A DNA stretch of 64,000 nucleotides, taken from NCBI RefSeq assembly GCF_022180385.2, contig NZ_BQME02000001.1, positions 636,501-700,500 on the forward strand, written 5' to 3'. Shown piece after piece: positions 25,882 to 35,528 of the stretch. This stretch comes from Paenibacillus sp. L3-i20 (GTDB lineage Bacteria > Bacillota > Bacilli > Paenibacillales > Paenibacillaceae). Position 1 is the stretch's first letter. Each line of letters starts with the position of its first letter. Position numbers and translations under genes: made by a program. The notes under the pieces were generated by a model, which was given only the letters and a program-made list of their open reading frames with translations, was not told where the DNA came from and did not search any database.

Positions 25882-27570
25882 TCATGCCAGCTTCCGGTTA
25901 ACAATTTGATTGCGTCCGTTGTACTTCGCTTCATATAGAGCTGCATCCGCCTGCGCTATTAGCTCCCTGAGGAATGATTTTGGATCTTCAAGATCAGTTG
26001 AGTCATGTCTTTCAATAGAAACAACACCCATACTAATAGTAACGGCTACTGTACAATCACCATTTCCAGTAGGCACCCTATTTTTCTCTACTGTACTTTT
26101 AACGAGTTCCGCAATAATATCCGCTTGATCTCGATTCGTTTGGGGCAAATAGACTGTGAATTCCTCTCCCCCGAATCTTGCCAAAACATCCGTGAGCCTG
26201 AGTGCACTGCGTACAGCTTCTACGGTACTGCAAAGCACTTCATCCCCAATCAAATGTCCATAGCGGTCATTGATGGTCTTGAAGTAATCCAAATCAAAAA
26301 TAAAAATTGAAAAAGGTACACCCTGTCGTAAACTTGTTACAACTTCGCTCTCCAATTGTTGCATCATATATCTGCGATTAAAGCAGCCCGTCAGACCGTC
26401 CGTAATCGCCATATGCTCAAGCTTTTTATTAGCTTGAGAAAGCTCATCCTGCATGATCAGCAGTTCCCTATTCCGTTCATGTAAAAGCTCATTTTGTGTA
26501 TTGGTTTCCTCTACAAGCATACGGAGCTCCGTAACATCTTGGAAAGTTAATACCCGTCCTACGATACGCCTCTTTTGGTTCATAATTGGAGCCGACTGCA
26601 CAATGATATGCATGCTCTGAGCTAGATTAATCGTTAACTCGATCTCTTGACGTTCCATTGGACGAACACGCTGCGCTTCAAAAAACATCCGCAATTGGTC
26701 CGCTGTATCTTTTTTGAACTGTGAAGCAAGTGCCTCCGGCTTAAAGAAATCACCTATTCTCAGACGGATAATCGGCTTTATGACCTTATTAACTTCGATG
26801 ATCATATCATTTTCATCCATCACGATTATGCCCATCGACATTGTATTCATGACGTCCCTTTGCACGATCTGAATAATATCAAATACTTTATTGCGGCTTA
26901 TAGCATGAACAATATATGCAGCTGTTACAGTCATCCCTATCGATACTAACGGAATATAGCGTGTAAAATGTTCAATATAGATAACGTTTACAAAGAAATC
27001 TGAAACTGCGAAAAAGGTGAGTACAAAAACACCATTGAGTGCCGTCCGGACCATCTTTCGATGGCGAATGGAGTCATCTCTCCGCTTCATCTTATACAAC
27101 AAAATAATAAGAGACACGGATATATACATAATTAATTGAATGATCATAACCCAATAGAGGGGTCCATGCTGCAACTGCTTCAATGGCTCGAGCATCGGAT
27201 TAACCGATAAGAACATTCCTTGAGGGTTCCATAAAACAACAGTAATCGAAATGAACGCAGGGATCGATAACAAAAATAAGCGACTTTTGCGAATGACATA
27301 ATAATGGCCGGTCAAAAACAAAATAAAAGAAAACCAACCGATACCTAGCAACGAAAGAACTATGTACGAAGCAGATAGGTAGAATAGCCTATACGGAACA
27401 AAAGCCGTTGTCTGCGAGGCAAATTGGAATAGTGGCCACAGCATGAAGACGACATGTAGTAAGAGATAGATTCGGTGAAGAACCGTTACGGAGCTTGAAG
27501 AAAATACGTAGAGAAACAATCCCAACAGCACCAAAAACATACTAAAATCTAGCCAAATCATCCATTCCAA
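25882..27570 (-). CDS. Diguanylate cyclase with membrane sensor (7TM-PAS-GGDEF)
   Basis: A 562-residue protein. Residues about 5-225 hold seven to eight membrane helices resembling the histidine-kinase amino-terminal 7TM domain. A PAS domain follows (IIVMDENDMIIEVNKVI, about 245-365), a short coiled coil (NELLHERNRELLIMQDELSQA), then GGDEF (DGLTGCFNRRYMMQQL, FDLDYFKTINDRYGHLIGD, ARFGGEEFTVYLP). The active-site GGEEF is intact; no RxxD I-site is evident five residues before it. The start is a TTG at 27570 behind GGGTGAA; an ATG at 27561 is also possible. Confidence 0.92.
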   Translation of the reverse strand: MEWMIWLDFSMFLVLLGLFLYVFSSSSVTVLHRIYLLLHVVFMLWPLFQFASQTTAFVPYRLFYLSASYIVLSLLGIGWFSFILFLTGHYYVIRKSRLFLLSIPAFISITVVLWNPQGMFLSVNPMLEPLKQLQHGPLYWVMIIQLIMYISVSLIILLYKMKRRDDSIRHRKMVRTALNGVFVLTFFAVSDFFVNVIYIEHFTRYIPLVSIGMTVTAAYIVHAISRNKVFDIIQIVQRDVMNTMSMGIIVMDENDMIIEVNKVIKPIIRLRIGDFFKPEALASQFKKDTADQLRMFFEAQRVRPMERQEIELTINLAQSMHIIVQSAPIMNQKRRIVGRVLTFQDVTELRMLVEETNTQNELLHERNRELLIMQDELSQANKKLEHMAITDGLTGCFNRRYMMQQLESEVVTSLRQGVPFSIFIFDLDYFKTINDRYGHLIGDEVLCSTVEAVRSALRLTDVLARFGGEEFTVYLPQTNRDQADIIAELVKSTVEKNRVPTGNGDCTVAVTISMGVVSIERHDSTDLEDPKSFLRELIAQADAALYEAKYNGRNQIVNRKLA

Positions 27571-27640
27571 TACGTTTCACCCATTCATTGTGTAGCCATC
27601 TTCTTCCATTGTAGCAAAAGTTATGCCTATCGACAATTAG

Positions 27641-28846
27641 CTATTTTTTAGTTCCTTCTATATTTATGTCCCCAGAAGGCCATCGATCAGATAACATCCG
27701 CTCTAGTGCTGGAGATATATGTAAAAAGTTTCTGAAACTTTCGTACTGTTCCCACTTATTAATGGATAGTTCTTTATGCCTAGATGACACTGCTCTGATT
27801 AGCAAGTTTTTGGGCGTGTGTTCGGGATCTACAAATTCAAGCATGTTCACCTTATAACCTAATACTTCTAACAAGTTACCTCGGGCTGCATCTGTAATAA
27901 GGGCAGAAAACCGTTCCTTAAGCAAACCTTGTGACAGTAATGGCGTTAATGTGTCGTTGCTAATTTGGCGAAATAGCTCATGCTGACAACAAGGGACCGA
28001 CATAATGACTGATGCACCCCAGCCTACCGCCTTCGCGAGCGCAGCATCTGTAGCTGTATCGCAAGCATGCAGGGTAACTACCATATCGACAGAATCAAGT
28101 TCATTGTAGTCAGCAATATCTCCTACAAGGAAACGAAGCTTATCATATGCCAGTTTTTCTGCCAGTGAGGAACAGAAGGCGATAACATCCTCCTTCAAAT
28201 CAAGACCTACAACAGAAATATCGCGCCCTTGCTCCACCGCTAACAAATGATATAACGCAAAAGTCAGATACGATTTGCCGCAGCCAAAATCGACGATCTT
28301 TATTTCACGATCTGTAGGCAGAGCATCGAGCACATCGGTAACCATCTCAAGAAATCGGTTAATTTGGCGGTACTTATCCTGCTTCTTGGCATGTACGCGC
28401 CCTTCTGGCGTCATAATACCGAGCTCAACAAGAAAGGGAGCCGGCTTGCCTTCTTCTAATATTCTATTCTTCTGGCGATTATGTTCGGTGTTAGCTTGCC
28501 TTGCAGCACCGCCACTGGAGGGACTTGTCCTTACAGCAGCCCCACCTTTTTTGTTAAAAAGAAGCTGAACGTCGGCATCCCGAGTTTTCACCAATGCTTG
28601 TCGGTACTGTTGACCTAACAACTCCAGCAGTTGGCCAGCAGCCTCCTCGACTCTTACATTTTGATGAAGCACCTTATTAGCAAAGTGAGATTCAAACTGA
28701 TAATGCGCTCCATCTTTTAGCTGGACAGGACGAATAATCATCTTTGCTGGTTGGTCTCCATCCTTTCGTCTAGGCTGGCTAAGCGTTGCTTGAACAAATT
28801 GCTCGCTATTGATCCATTGCTGTATATCTTGCTGCCATTTTTCCAT
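27641..28846 (-). CDS. SAM-dependent methyltransferase (METTL25-like fold)
   Basis: A 401-residue class I methyltransferase. An amino-terminal region of about 150 residues of unknown role is followed by motif I VDFGCGKSYLTFALYHLL (near 190), acidic VVGLDLKEDVI, LHACDTATDAAL and VPCCQHELFRQI (about 290). The GCGKS-HACDTATD-PCCQHE set recalls the METTL25/RRNAD1-type methyltransferases, whose bacterial substrate I do not know. It lies at the end of a run of housekeeping-like genes on the minus strand. Confidence 0.75.
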   Translation of the reverse strand: MEKWQQDIQQWINSEQFVQATLSQPRRKDGDQPAKMIIRPVQLKDGAHYQFESHFANKVLHQNVRVEEAAGQLLELLGQQYRQALVKTRDADVQLLFNKKGGAAVRTSPSSGGAARQANTEHNRQKNRILEEGKPAPFLVELGIMTPEGRVHAKKQDKYRQINRFLEMVTDVLDALPTDREIKIVDFGCGKSYLTFALYHLLAVEQGRDISVVGLDLKEDVIAFCSSLAEKLAYDKLRFLVGDIADYNELDSVDMVVTLHACDTATDAALAKAVGWGASVIMSVPCCQHELFRQISNDTLTPLLSQGLLKERFSALITDAARGNLLEVLGYKVNMLEFVDPEHTPKNLLIRAVSSRHKELSINKWEQYESFRNFLHISPALERMLSDRWPSGDINIEGTKK

Positions 28847-28856
28847 CCTTACTTTG

Positions 28857-29510
28857 TCACTCCTTCAATAATCCCTTAATATCTGCAAGACCTTGTTCAA
28901 TTTCTTCTCGCGGTAAACCTCCTGCTGTCAATAAATCATCGCTATGGCAAAGCAAACGTTTGTATGTATTGACCGCATCAGCTGCTGTAAGTTCATTCGC
29001 TTCAAGCAGCTCATGCATCATATTTTCTGTCTGATCATATTTGCCTTCTGCTTCGTACCATTCCATCAAAAGTTTTTTTGTTGGAGCGGGCAATTCATAG
29101 GGACTTAGCAACTCCAGTAATTCTGCTATCTGAGTTCTCGGCTCCACAATCGTAGGCTCAGCATCTAATAGTGATAATCGTACAAATAGTCTCAGTGATC
29201 TTACATATGAATCGAAGCATTCCTTCTCTCTGCCGACATCACCATGAAGGAGTGCTTCCTGCTTCATTAATACAGCGATTGCTTGCAGATGATCCGTTTC
29301 AACAATACCGTTCGTCGACATTACCTTCATCAAGTCATCATCCGATAACGAACGTATTAAATTACTACTAAGTCGAAAGTGCTTATCAAGAAGCTCATCA
29401 ATGACAAGAAATGCCTCTTCCGTTTTTCTTTCCTTTCGTAGTCCAAAAACTTGGGCCAATGCCGCTGTCATATCTTGAATCATACCCATGAAGTAATCTC
29501 GTTGGAACAT
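28857..29510 (-). CDS. Conserved helical protein of unknown function (DUF6483-like)
   Basis: A 217-residue, mostly helical acidic protein beginning MFQRDYFMGMIQDMTAALAQ. The opening QRDYxxxMIxxMxxALAxVFGLR resembles a Firmicutes family I recall as DUF6483; the name is from memory. TPR-like helices follow and no catalytic motif is visible. It lies 10 bases upstream of the methyltransferase and is probably co-transcribed. GGAGAGGAG precedes the ATG. Confidence 0.7.
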   Translation of the reverse strand: MFQRDYFMGMIQDMTAALAQVFGLRKERKTEEAFLVIDELLDKHFRLSSNLIRSLSDDDLMKVMSTNGIVETDHLQAIAVLMKQEALLHGDVGREKECFDSYVRSLRLFVRLSLLDAEPTIVEPRTQIAELLELLSPYELPAPTKKLLMEWYEAEGKYDQTENMMHELLEANELTAADAVNTYKRLLCHSDDLLTAGGLPREEIEQGLADIKGLLKE

Positions 29511-29541
29511 GTGCTTCGCTCCTCTCCAGCTACACTTTTCC

Positions 29542-30387
29542 CTATACCGATCTTACAAATGAGGCAATTTCCCCTGAAAGTTGTGTAGCACATTCCATCA
29601 TACTCATATGCCCAGCTTCCGCTAGTTCTACTTTTCTAGTCTCGCTGTTCTCCGCTACGAATGTACTAACGGTAGGAATAACATTATCCTTTGCACCAGC
29701 AACTAACAGAATAGGCAGCTTTGAATCATTTATAATTGCACTGCGGTCAATCCGTGTCTTCATCCCTCTTGCTGTCGCGATAGCGCCATGAAGTGAAGTT
29801 GCGTAGCCTATTTCTTTACCCCTCTTAAGCTCAGGCTCAAGACCATCGAGACGATCCGCAGCGAATAACTTTGGAATAAGTCCGTCAACAAAAGTAGCCA
29901 CACCATCTTGTCCTAGTGCAGCAACTGCTTTGTCTCTATTCGCTTTTGCGGCTTCTCCGTCTGGCAGAGGTGTTGAATGTATTAGCCCGAATGCCGCAAG
30001 CTTACTACTATGTTTCTCAGCAAATGCAAGCGTAATATATCCGCCTAAAGAATGACCCAGAACAATCACATTAGACACACTTAAAGCATCCAGCAACAGA
30101 GATAAATCTTCCGCAAACAATTCCATAGCATAGGTATCATCTAATGGTGCAGCACTGTTACCGTGACCTCTTGCATCAGGCGCTATAACTCTTACTGTTG
30201 ATGAAAGTTCTGTTACAACCTTATCCCAATATGCCGAGCTACCGCAATAGCCGTGAAGTAGCACTAAAGTAGTTTGCGAACCATGATCCTCCTTCGAATC
30301 ATAATAAGAGATCTCAACTCCATTCCCAAGTTGCAATACATCAGTAGCAATTGTTACTCCATTATCTCTTCCGTCTGTACTCATCAT
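29542..30387 (-). CDS. Alpha/beta-fold hydrolase
   Basis: A 281-residue alpha/beta hydrolase: oxyanion LLHGYCGSSAYWDKV near residue 43, DARGHGNSAAP near 75, nucleophile elbow VLGHSLGGYITLAFA near 110 (Ser), catalytic Asp in LLVAGAKDNVIP near 228 and His in EAGHMSMMECA near 258. Substrate unknown; similar proteins are annotated as 3-oxoadipate enol-lactonase-like or generic esterases. GGAGG precedes the ATG by seven bases. Confidence 0.85.
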   Translation of the reverse strand: MMSTDGRDNGVTIATDVLQLGNGVEISYYDSKEDHGSQTTLVLLHGYCGSSAYWDKVVTELSSTVRVIAPDARGHGNSAAPLDDTYAMELFAEDLSLLLDALSVSNVIVLGHSLGGYITLAFAEKHSSKLAAFGLIHSTPLPDGEAAKANRDKAVAALGQDGVATFVDGLIPKLFAADRLDGLEPELKRGKEIGYATSLHGAIATARGMKTRIDRSAIINDSKLPILLVAGAKDNVIPTVSTFVAENSETRKVELAEAGHMSMMECATQLSGEIASFVRSV

Positions 30388-30420
30388 TCATCTACCTCCA
30401 TTAATTAAATAGGATTCTGT

Positions 30421-31002
30421 TTATTTATTCCTATACCACGCATCATGTATAGCTGAAACAACATGCTTAGCCATTCCCATCACTACATGCAGCGACGTCG
30501 TTTGGAGCATCCAATATGCTTTTGGACCATTCGTATTCACAACACCGGCAATACTATAATTACCGATAAAAGGCAACCTTCTGCCAGTTGCTTCACCAGG
30601 TTGCAATGGACCCCACTTTGTAATAAAACCCCCTACTGATTGGGGCTTTCCAAGGCAAGCATCAATTGCTATAACAATTAACTCCTCTTCCACTTGAAGT
30701 CTACTGACAGCTTTAAGTGCAGCTTCCACAGCATATGCATCACATGGCTCCTGTAATGTCCCTATAACTCTCCCCCATCCGAGCTCAACCAACATCGTAC
30801 CAACAAGCGGCCCAAATGCATCACCCGTGGAGCGGTCTGTACCCACACATACAAATACAATACGTTCTGGATTTGGACAAGCTTCTGAAACTTTTGCGAA
30901 AAATGTTTCTAATTGCATCTCTGAGTGAACTTCTATGCTATGTACCGTAGTCTGCACCTTCCCCTTCTCTATGATGCCGAATTGCTTCCATCTTCTAATC
31001 AT
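30421..31002 (-). CDS. yyaC: Spore protease YyaC
   Basis: A 193-residue sporulation protein related to germination-protease folds. Recognised by IVFVCVGTDRSTGDAFGPLV near residues 47-66, GTLQEPCDAYAVEAAL near 80, IAIDACLGKPQSVGGF near 110 and SIAGVVNTNGPKAYWMLQTT near 150. It indicates an endospore-forming host. The ATG at 31002 has only a weak ribosome site (GAAGCGG, far upstream), so the start is uncertain. Confidence 0.88.
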   Translation of the reverse strand: MIRRWKQFGIIEKGKVQTTVHSIEVHSEMQLETFFAKVSEACPNPERIVFVCVGTDRSTGDAFGPLVGTMLVELGWGRVIGTLQEPCDAYAVEAALKAVSRLQVEEELIVIAIDACLGKPQSVGGFITKWGPLQPGEATGRRLPFIGNYSIAGVVNTNGPKAYWMLQTTSLHVVMGMAKHVVSAIHDAWYRNK

Positions 31003-31102
31003 TTATTGTATCGAATTTTTGTAGCCGCTTCAATTTGTAGCCTTGCCCCTTGTGTCATGGTACAATGACGAGAGCGATCCGAGGACGAAGGAGGAATTTC
31101 AA

Positions 31103-31330
31103 TTGAATGATTTACAACAAGTAACACAAGAGAATGTTGAATTTATGATTGAAGCCATTAAAACGAAGCTAAGAATGGCATCAGGTGCAGCTATGCAAGC
31201 CTCTCATTTCAACATTCGCCAGTATGAAGATCTTAAAGATATATACGACTTAGTTGCTTCCAAACCAAATTTCAGCATCAGTGAAGTTGAAGCGCTTGTA
31301 TCCGAGCTTGGGAAACTTCGTTTAAAATAA
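31103..31330 (+). CDS. DUF1128 family protein
   Basis: A 75-residue Bacillales protein of unknown role. I start at the TTG at 31103 (LNDLQQVTQENVEFMIEAIK), which has AAGGAGG eight bases upstream and gives the family's usual length; an ATG at 31043 would add 20 residues without a site. NVEFMIEAIKTKLRMASGAA and HFNIRQYEDLKDIYDLVASK are the family marks. It faces yyaC and is closed by a terminator. Confidence 0.85.
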   Translation: MNDLQQVTQENVEFMIEAIKTKLRMASGAAMQASHFNIRQYEDLKDIYDLVASKPNFSISEVEALVSELGKLRLK

Positions 31331-31407
31331 TATGAGGTCAAGTATTATCAATTTACTTAGTTCATATTAATTTCCATATTGATACATTTATTATCATAAT
31401 TCGACAT

Positions 31408-31447
31408 AAAAAACCGAAATCAGTAATTAATCCGATTTCGGTTTTTT
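31408..31447. terminator. Bidirectional terminator
   Basis: AAAAACCGAAATC and GATTTCGGTTTTT form the stem, with A and T runs in the arms. It serves the convergent DUF1128 gene and the gene ending at 31463. Confidence 0.9.
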
Positions 31448-31462
31448 GCTGCACTATTTTAT

Positions 31463-31927
31463 TTATTCCTCTGATTCCTGAACTTCTTCAGGCTCTACTG
31501 ACTCAATGGAAAGCTTGATCGTAATTTCATTGCGTTCACCCTTTAAGAAATGGGCAAGACGCTCTAATTTTTCTGCCAATTCAGGCCCGCTGAGCGTCAG
31601 ATTCAAATGGTAATCAAAACTGTCTGACGGCAGCTTAATGGGTTGACCAATATGACCAATCTGCGCTCTCCAACCCCGCTCCTCCAGCATGCCTGGACGA
31701 TGTTGCAATTGCTCTTGGGCTGGGTGGAATTTATCCGATTTGTTAACTACACGCTCATAAATACGAAGCTTCTTAAGTAGCATGTAATATTGTGCAGAAT
31801 GCTTGAAGTTCCAAGCTTCACGAATATCTTTAAGTGTGTAATCCATCTTCCAACGCTTTAACTTCTCTACCTGTTCATCCGTACTGAGTTGCAGAAAGTC
31901 ATCGAGCGGCAGCATTTTCTCCGGCAT
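31463..31927 (-). CDS. Conserved hypothetical protein
   Basis: 154 residues from the ATG at 31927 (MPEKMLPLDDFLQLSTDEQV), which has GGAGGG seven bases upstream; a longer frame from 31954 lacks a site. The amino-terminal half looks like a small helical DNA-binding-type domain (LKRWKMDYTLKDIREAWNFK...AQYYMLLKKL), and the tail is acidic (ESVEPEEVQESEE). No family recognised. It stands alone between terminators and the gal pseudogene. Confidence 0.75.
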   Translation of the reverse strand: MPEKMLPLDDFLQLSTDEQVEKLKRWKMDYTLKDIREAWNFKHSAQYYMLLKKLRIYERVVNKSDKFHPAQEQLQHRPGMLEERGWRAQIGHIGQPIKLPSDSFDYHLNLTLSGPELAEKLERLAHFLKGERNEITIKLSIESVEPEEVQESEE

Positions 31928-32035
31928 TTCAATCCCTCCAATATGGTCATTCACAATGTAATAAATAATTATTCTAAAAACAATATTTATTATATAAAAA
32001 ATACCATAATGTTAATCAAAATACAACAAAGAACG

Positions 32036-33109
32036 TTAGACTTTACGTAAACCTATTGAAAGTAAAAACATTCTAAATGCTGCTTTACCTTCTGTCGTCC
32101 TTTTGAAAACAGCTGCATCCATCAACACCTCGAGAAACTTTGCACCAGTCTCCTGTAGCACTATCGTTTTGGCTTCGGAAAATGAATGAGAATGTCCGTA
32201 ATGATCCACTAAGGTTAATACCCATTTCTTATGTTTATGAAGCTGATGAGAGGTGTCACTAAGCACTTCAATGCTCTCTGAATAATTGGGAGTTAAGTAA
32301 ACTGCAATCTCATCTAATTCCTCATTTAATCTACCTGGAAGCACAGCAAGACTCATCACCGTAGGGGCCAAAATATTCGCTTCAGCATGGAAAGCTATGG
32401 CGACCCGCTTGAAAGTGATCATGGCTCAAGATTGAACCTCCAACGATAGGAAAATCAGCGTTAGAACCAACAAAGTAATGTGGAAACTGTTCGATGAAAT
32501 CTAGCAGTTTTGCAAAAGTAGAATGCGTTATTTTCATAGGTTCATGCTCACCCTTAAGCACGATACTATGCTCGTTATAATAAACATAAGGCGAATGTTG
32601 AAAGAACCAACGCTCTCCTTGCAGCTCTAGTGGTATTAACTGCAAATTTTGTCTCGCAGGGTGATTCATTGATCCTGTATAGCCTACATTGTCCGCACAC
32701 AACAAACAACGAGGGTAATTGGAAGAGGGTAATCGTTTGAGTGCGGCTATTTCCGCTGGGTCTTTCTCCGGTTTTGAGAGATTAATTGTTATTTCTAGCG
32801 AGGCAGCAGTAGCCCCATAATGCGTGAATCAAGCAAATCACGTTGCAGCACCGTTTGACTCGGAATAAGACCAATCACATAGCCATAATCAAGAAGCTGT
32901 TCGAGCAGGGGGACGGCGCTATCAAGCTCTTCATGATTGAGTTCCTCTCTATGAGGCTCCGCAAGTTTGAAGAGATCAAGCAGCGAATTACGAGTTGATG
33001 TCATATCACTTTCGTGAAGCAGCTCTCGCTGATGGGCAAATGGCAGCAATCTTTCGATTAATAGAAGTACTTCCTCAAGGGATGGCACCTTACGCTCTTC
33101 ATTTGTCAT
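32036..33109 (-). pseudogene. galT: Broken galactose-1-phosphate uridylyltransferase (GalT type 2)
   Basis: Three pieces in three frames. 33109-32795 encodes the amino-terminal part up to [10 protein letters not shown]. 32795-32388 resumes in another frame with [60 protein letters not shown] and [20 protein letters not shown]. 32422-32036 is the carboxy-terminal part ([20 protein letters not shown]). From the family, about 70 residues are missing at the first junction and about 110, including part of the active-site region, at the second. Two deletions plus frame changes make it non-functional. It sits in a galK-galE-galT order. Confidence 0.88.
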
Positions 33110-33139
33110 CGGTTACTCCGCCTCCTGCTCGCCTAGATG

Positions 33140-34126
33140 CTATTTCTGATATCCATTTGGGTTCGCTTCATGCCATTTCCAAGCACTCTTGATAATATCC
33201 TCAAGCCCACTGCGAGACGGCTTCCAACCAAGCTCATTTCTTGCACGTTCGGAAGATGCCACTAACACAGCTGGATCTCCTTCGCGGCGTGGTTCAATAA
33301 CAGCTTTAATGTCTCTTCCAGTGACGGAGCGAGCGATATCGATCACTTCCTTCACAGAGTAACCCCTTCCATTGCCAAGATTGTATATGGAGCTGCTGCT
33401 TCCACCCCGAAGCTTATCGACTGCAAGTATATGTGCATCTGCTAAATCACTAACATGAACATAATCTCGTATACATGTTCCGTCAGCAGTACTGTAATCA
33501 TCGCCGAACACAGAAATATGAGGTCTTTTGCCTAAGGCAGCTTCTAATACGATAGGAATCAGATGTGTCTCTGGACTATGATCCTCACCGATACGACCGC
33601 TTTCATGTGCTCCCGCCGCATTGAAGTAGCGCAGCGAAATATATGAAATTCCATGAGCGGAGTCGAACCATTTCATCATCTTCTCCATCGCCAGCTTCGT
33701 CTCACCGTAGGCATTCGTAGGCAACGTTCTGTCAAATTCATCTATCGGCACATTTTCCGGCTCTCCATATGTAGCTGCCGTAGAGGAAAAGACAATTTTG
33801 CGAGTACCGTGTTCATTCATCTTCTCAAGCAGGCATAACGTACCATACACATTGTTGTGATAATATTTACCCGGTAGCTTCATGCTTTCGCCTACTAATG
33901 AATTAGCAGCAAAGTGGATAACAGCGTCTATATCATTTTCCTTGAACACAACATCCAAAAACTCTCCATCACGCAAATCACCAACATACAGCTTGCCTCC
34001 AAGCAATGCTTCCTTGTGTCCCTGTTGTAAATTATCAACGATAATAACCTCTTCACCACGTTCTTGGAGTGCTGCTATTGTATGGGAACCGATGTATCCT
34101 GCACCGCCAGTAACTAAAACCGCCAT
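33140..34126 (-). CDS. galE: UDP-glucose 4-epimerase GalE
   Basis: Interconverts UDP-galactose and UDP-glucose. Start ATG at 34126 (MAVLVTGGAGYIGSHTIAAL) has AGAGGAG eight bases upstream; a frame from 34144 adds six residues without a site. The 328-residue SDR protein has the GGAGYIGSH NAD loop, FSSTAATYGEP with the catalytic Ser/Thr, the YGETKLAMEKM Tyr-x3-Lys motif near 145, LRYFNAAGA and RDYVHVSDLADAH. Intact, unlike its neighbour galT, so it may be kept for cell-wall sugar supply. Confidence 0.94.
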   Translation of the reverse strand: MAVLVTGGAGYIGSHTIAALQERGEEVIIVDNLQQGHKEALLGGKLYVGDLRDGEFLDVVFKENDIDAVIHFAANSLVGESMKLPGKYYHNNVYGTLCLLEKMNEHGTRKIVFSSTAATYGEPENVPIDEFDRTLPTNAYGETKLAMEKMMKWFDSAHGISYISLRYFNAAGAHESGRIGEDHSPETHLIPIVLEAALGKRPHISVFGDDYSTADGTCIRDYVHVSDLADAHILAVDKLRGGSSSSIYNLGNGRGYSVKEVIDIARSVTGRDIKAVIEPRREGDPAVLVASSERARNELGWKPSRSGLEDIIKSAWKWHEANPNGYQK

Positions 34127-34166
34127 ATTATATTCTCCTCTCAATTTGTATACCTATTAAACTTGT

Positions 34167-35339
34167 TTACACCAATCGTTCGACGCCGTTACCAATGCTG
34201 CACACATAAAAATCTCCTGTTAGGCCAGTCTTTGCTTTATAGCTTTGGCCAACTTCTTGAATGAACGTCTGGACAGCATCCTCATGAACGAGTGAAACTG
34301 TACAACCTCCAAAGCCTGCTTCCGTCATACGTGAACCCAATACGCCAGACACTTGCCGGGCAGCTTCCACCATTGCATCTAACTCTTGACCTGTTACCTC
34401 ATAGAGATCTCTTAAGGAATCATGAGAATCATTCATCAAGTTCCCGAACTTTAACATATCGTTAACGTTAAGCGCAGCTGCTGCTTGTATAACCCGCTCA
34501 TTTTCTTCCAAAACATGCTGAGCTCGCATACGTACGACATCATCTCTTATCAGTCCCTTAGAGCTATTAAACTGCTCCAAAGTAAGCTCACCCAGCAGCT
34601 TAAGCTCTGGATAAAGGGATCTAAGATCATTAACAGCCTGTTCACACTCGCTGCGACGTTCATTGTATTTAGAGTCCACTAATCCTCGGCGTTTACCCGT
34701 GTTACTAATAATTAACTTATAACCGTGGGATTGAAATGGAATGAGATTATATTCCAATGTATCACACATGAGCAGAATAACATGATCTTTTTTGCCATTT
34801 GCTACTGCAAACTGATCCATAATGCCGCACTTTACGCCGTTAAACTCATTTTCCGATCTTTGAGAAAGCAGCGCAATTTTCTCTTTATCCTTAGGCAGAT
34901 CCTCCATGGAAAGAAGAGCATATGCCGTAACAACTTCTATCGATGCAGAGGATGATAGACCTGCTCCATTCGGAATTTCACCATGATAAAGCAAGTCATA
35001 ACCACAATTGAAAACAATATGTTGTCGATGCAGCTCATTCACTATACCTTTTGGATAGTTCATCCAATCATCTGCATGATCATACATCACGGAATCTATA
35101 GAAAAATGATTGAACGTAGTAAAATTTGTACTTGCGAGCCCCAGCCTCTTATCTTCACGTTTGCGAATTAATAGCGTAGTACCGAATGTCAACGCTGCTG
35201 GAAGCACATATCCACCATTGTAGTCCGTATGTTCCCCGATCAAATTGACACGACCAGGAGCATGAAATATTGCAATTCCCGCTTCTTCACCGCCATAAAG
35301 ATTGATAAACTTCTGTACCAATGCCTCTATTTCAGCCAT
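34167..35339 (-). CDS. galK: Galactokinase GalK
   Basis: Phosphorylates galactose at C1. 390 residues with the galactokinase signature GRVNLIGEHTDYNGGYVLPA near 28-47, ATP motif IPNGAGLSSSASIEVVTAY near 123-141, KCGIMDQFAVANGKKDH with the catalytic Asp near 170, and GSRMTEAGFGGCTVSLV near 334. GAGGGAACGTG precedes the ATG. It appears intact although galT downstream is broken, which would leave galactose-1-phosphate without its usual outlet unless another GalT exists. Confidence 0.94.
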   Translation of the reverse strand: MAEIEALVQKFINLYGGEEAGIAIFHAPGRVNLIGEHTDYNGGYVLPAALTFGTTLLIRKREDKRLGLASTNFTTFNHFSIDSVMYDHADDWMNYPKGIVNELHRQHIVFNCGYDLLYHGEIPNGAGLSSSASIEVVTAYALLSMEDLPKDKEKIALLSQRSENEFNGVKCGIMDQFAVANGKKDHVILLMCDTLEYNLIPFQSHGYKLIISNTGKRRGLVDSKYNERRSECEQAVNDLRSLYPELKLLGELTLEQFNSSKGLIRDDVVRMRAQHVLEENERVIQAAAALNVNDMLKFGNLMNDSHDSLRDLYEVTGQELDAMVEAARQVSGVLGSRMTEAGFGGCTVSLVHEDAVQTFIQEVGQSYKAKTGLTGDFYVCSIGNGVERLV

Positions 35340-35528
35340 GTGCGATCACGTTCCCTCTATTAAAATAGTAGTCGTTGCCCATAGCACCAGTATAGTTTAA
35401 TGAGCTTCAAAACGGAATGGCTGAAAGTGTCCTCAATATGTACTTATGTGACTTCACTAAGTGTTATTGTCCATACTATGATGAAACTAATTCAGTGATC
35501 ATAGAGCCGATATCCATTTGAAAAGCAG

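Noticed and set aside
31400-31406. A single TGTCGAA as a Spo0A site (also one at 37820-37826)
   Set aside because: Isolated boxes are expected by chance at this frequency; only the phased pair and shared 12-mer at the NHLP/kinase locus were kept.
32382-32705. Treating the three gal-region frames as separate hypothetical proteins
   Set aside because: All three match successive parts of GalT type 2 in order and strand, so a single broken gene explains them.
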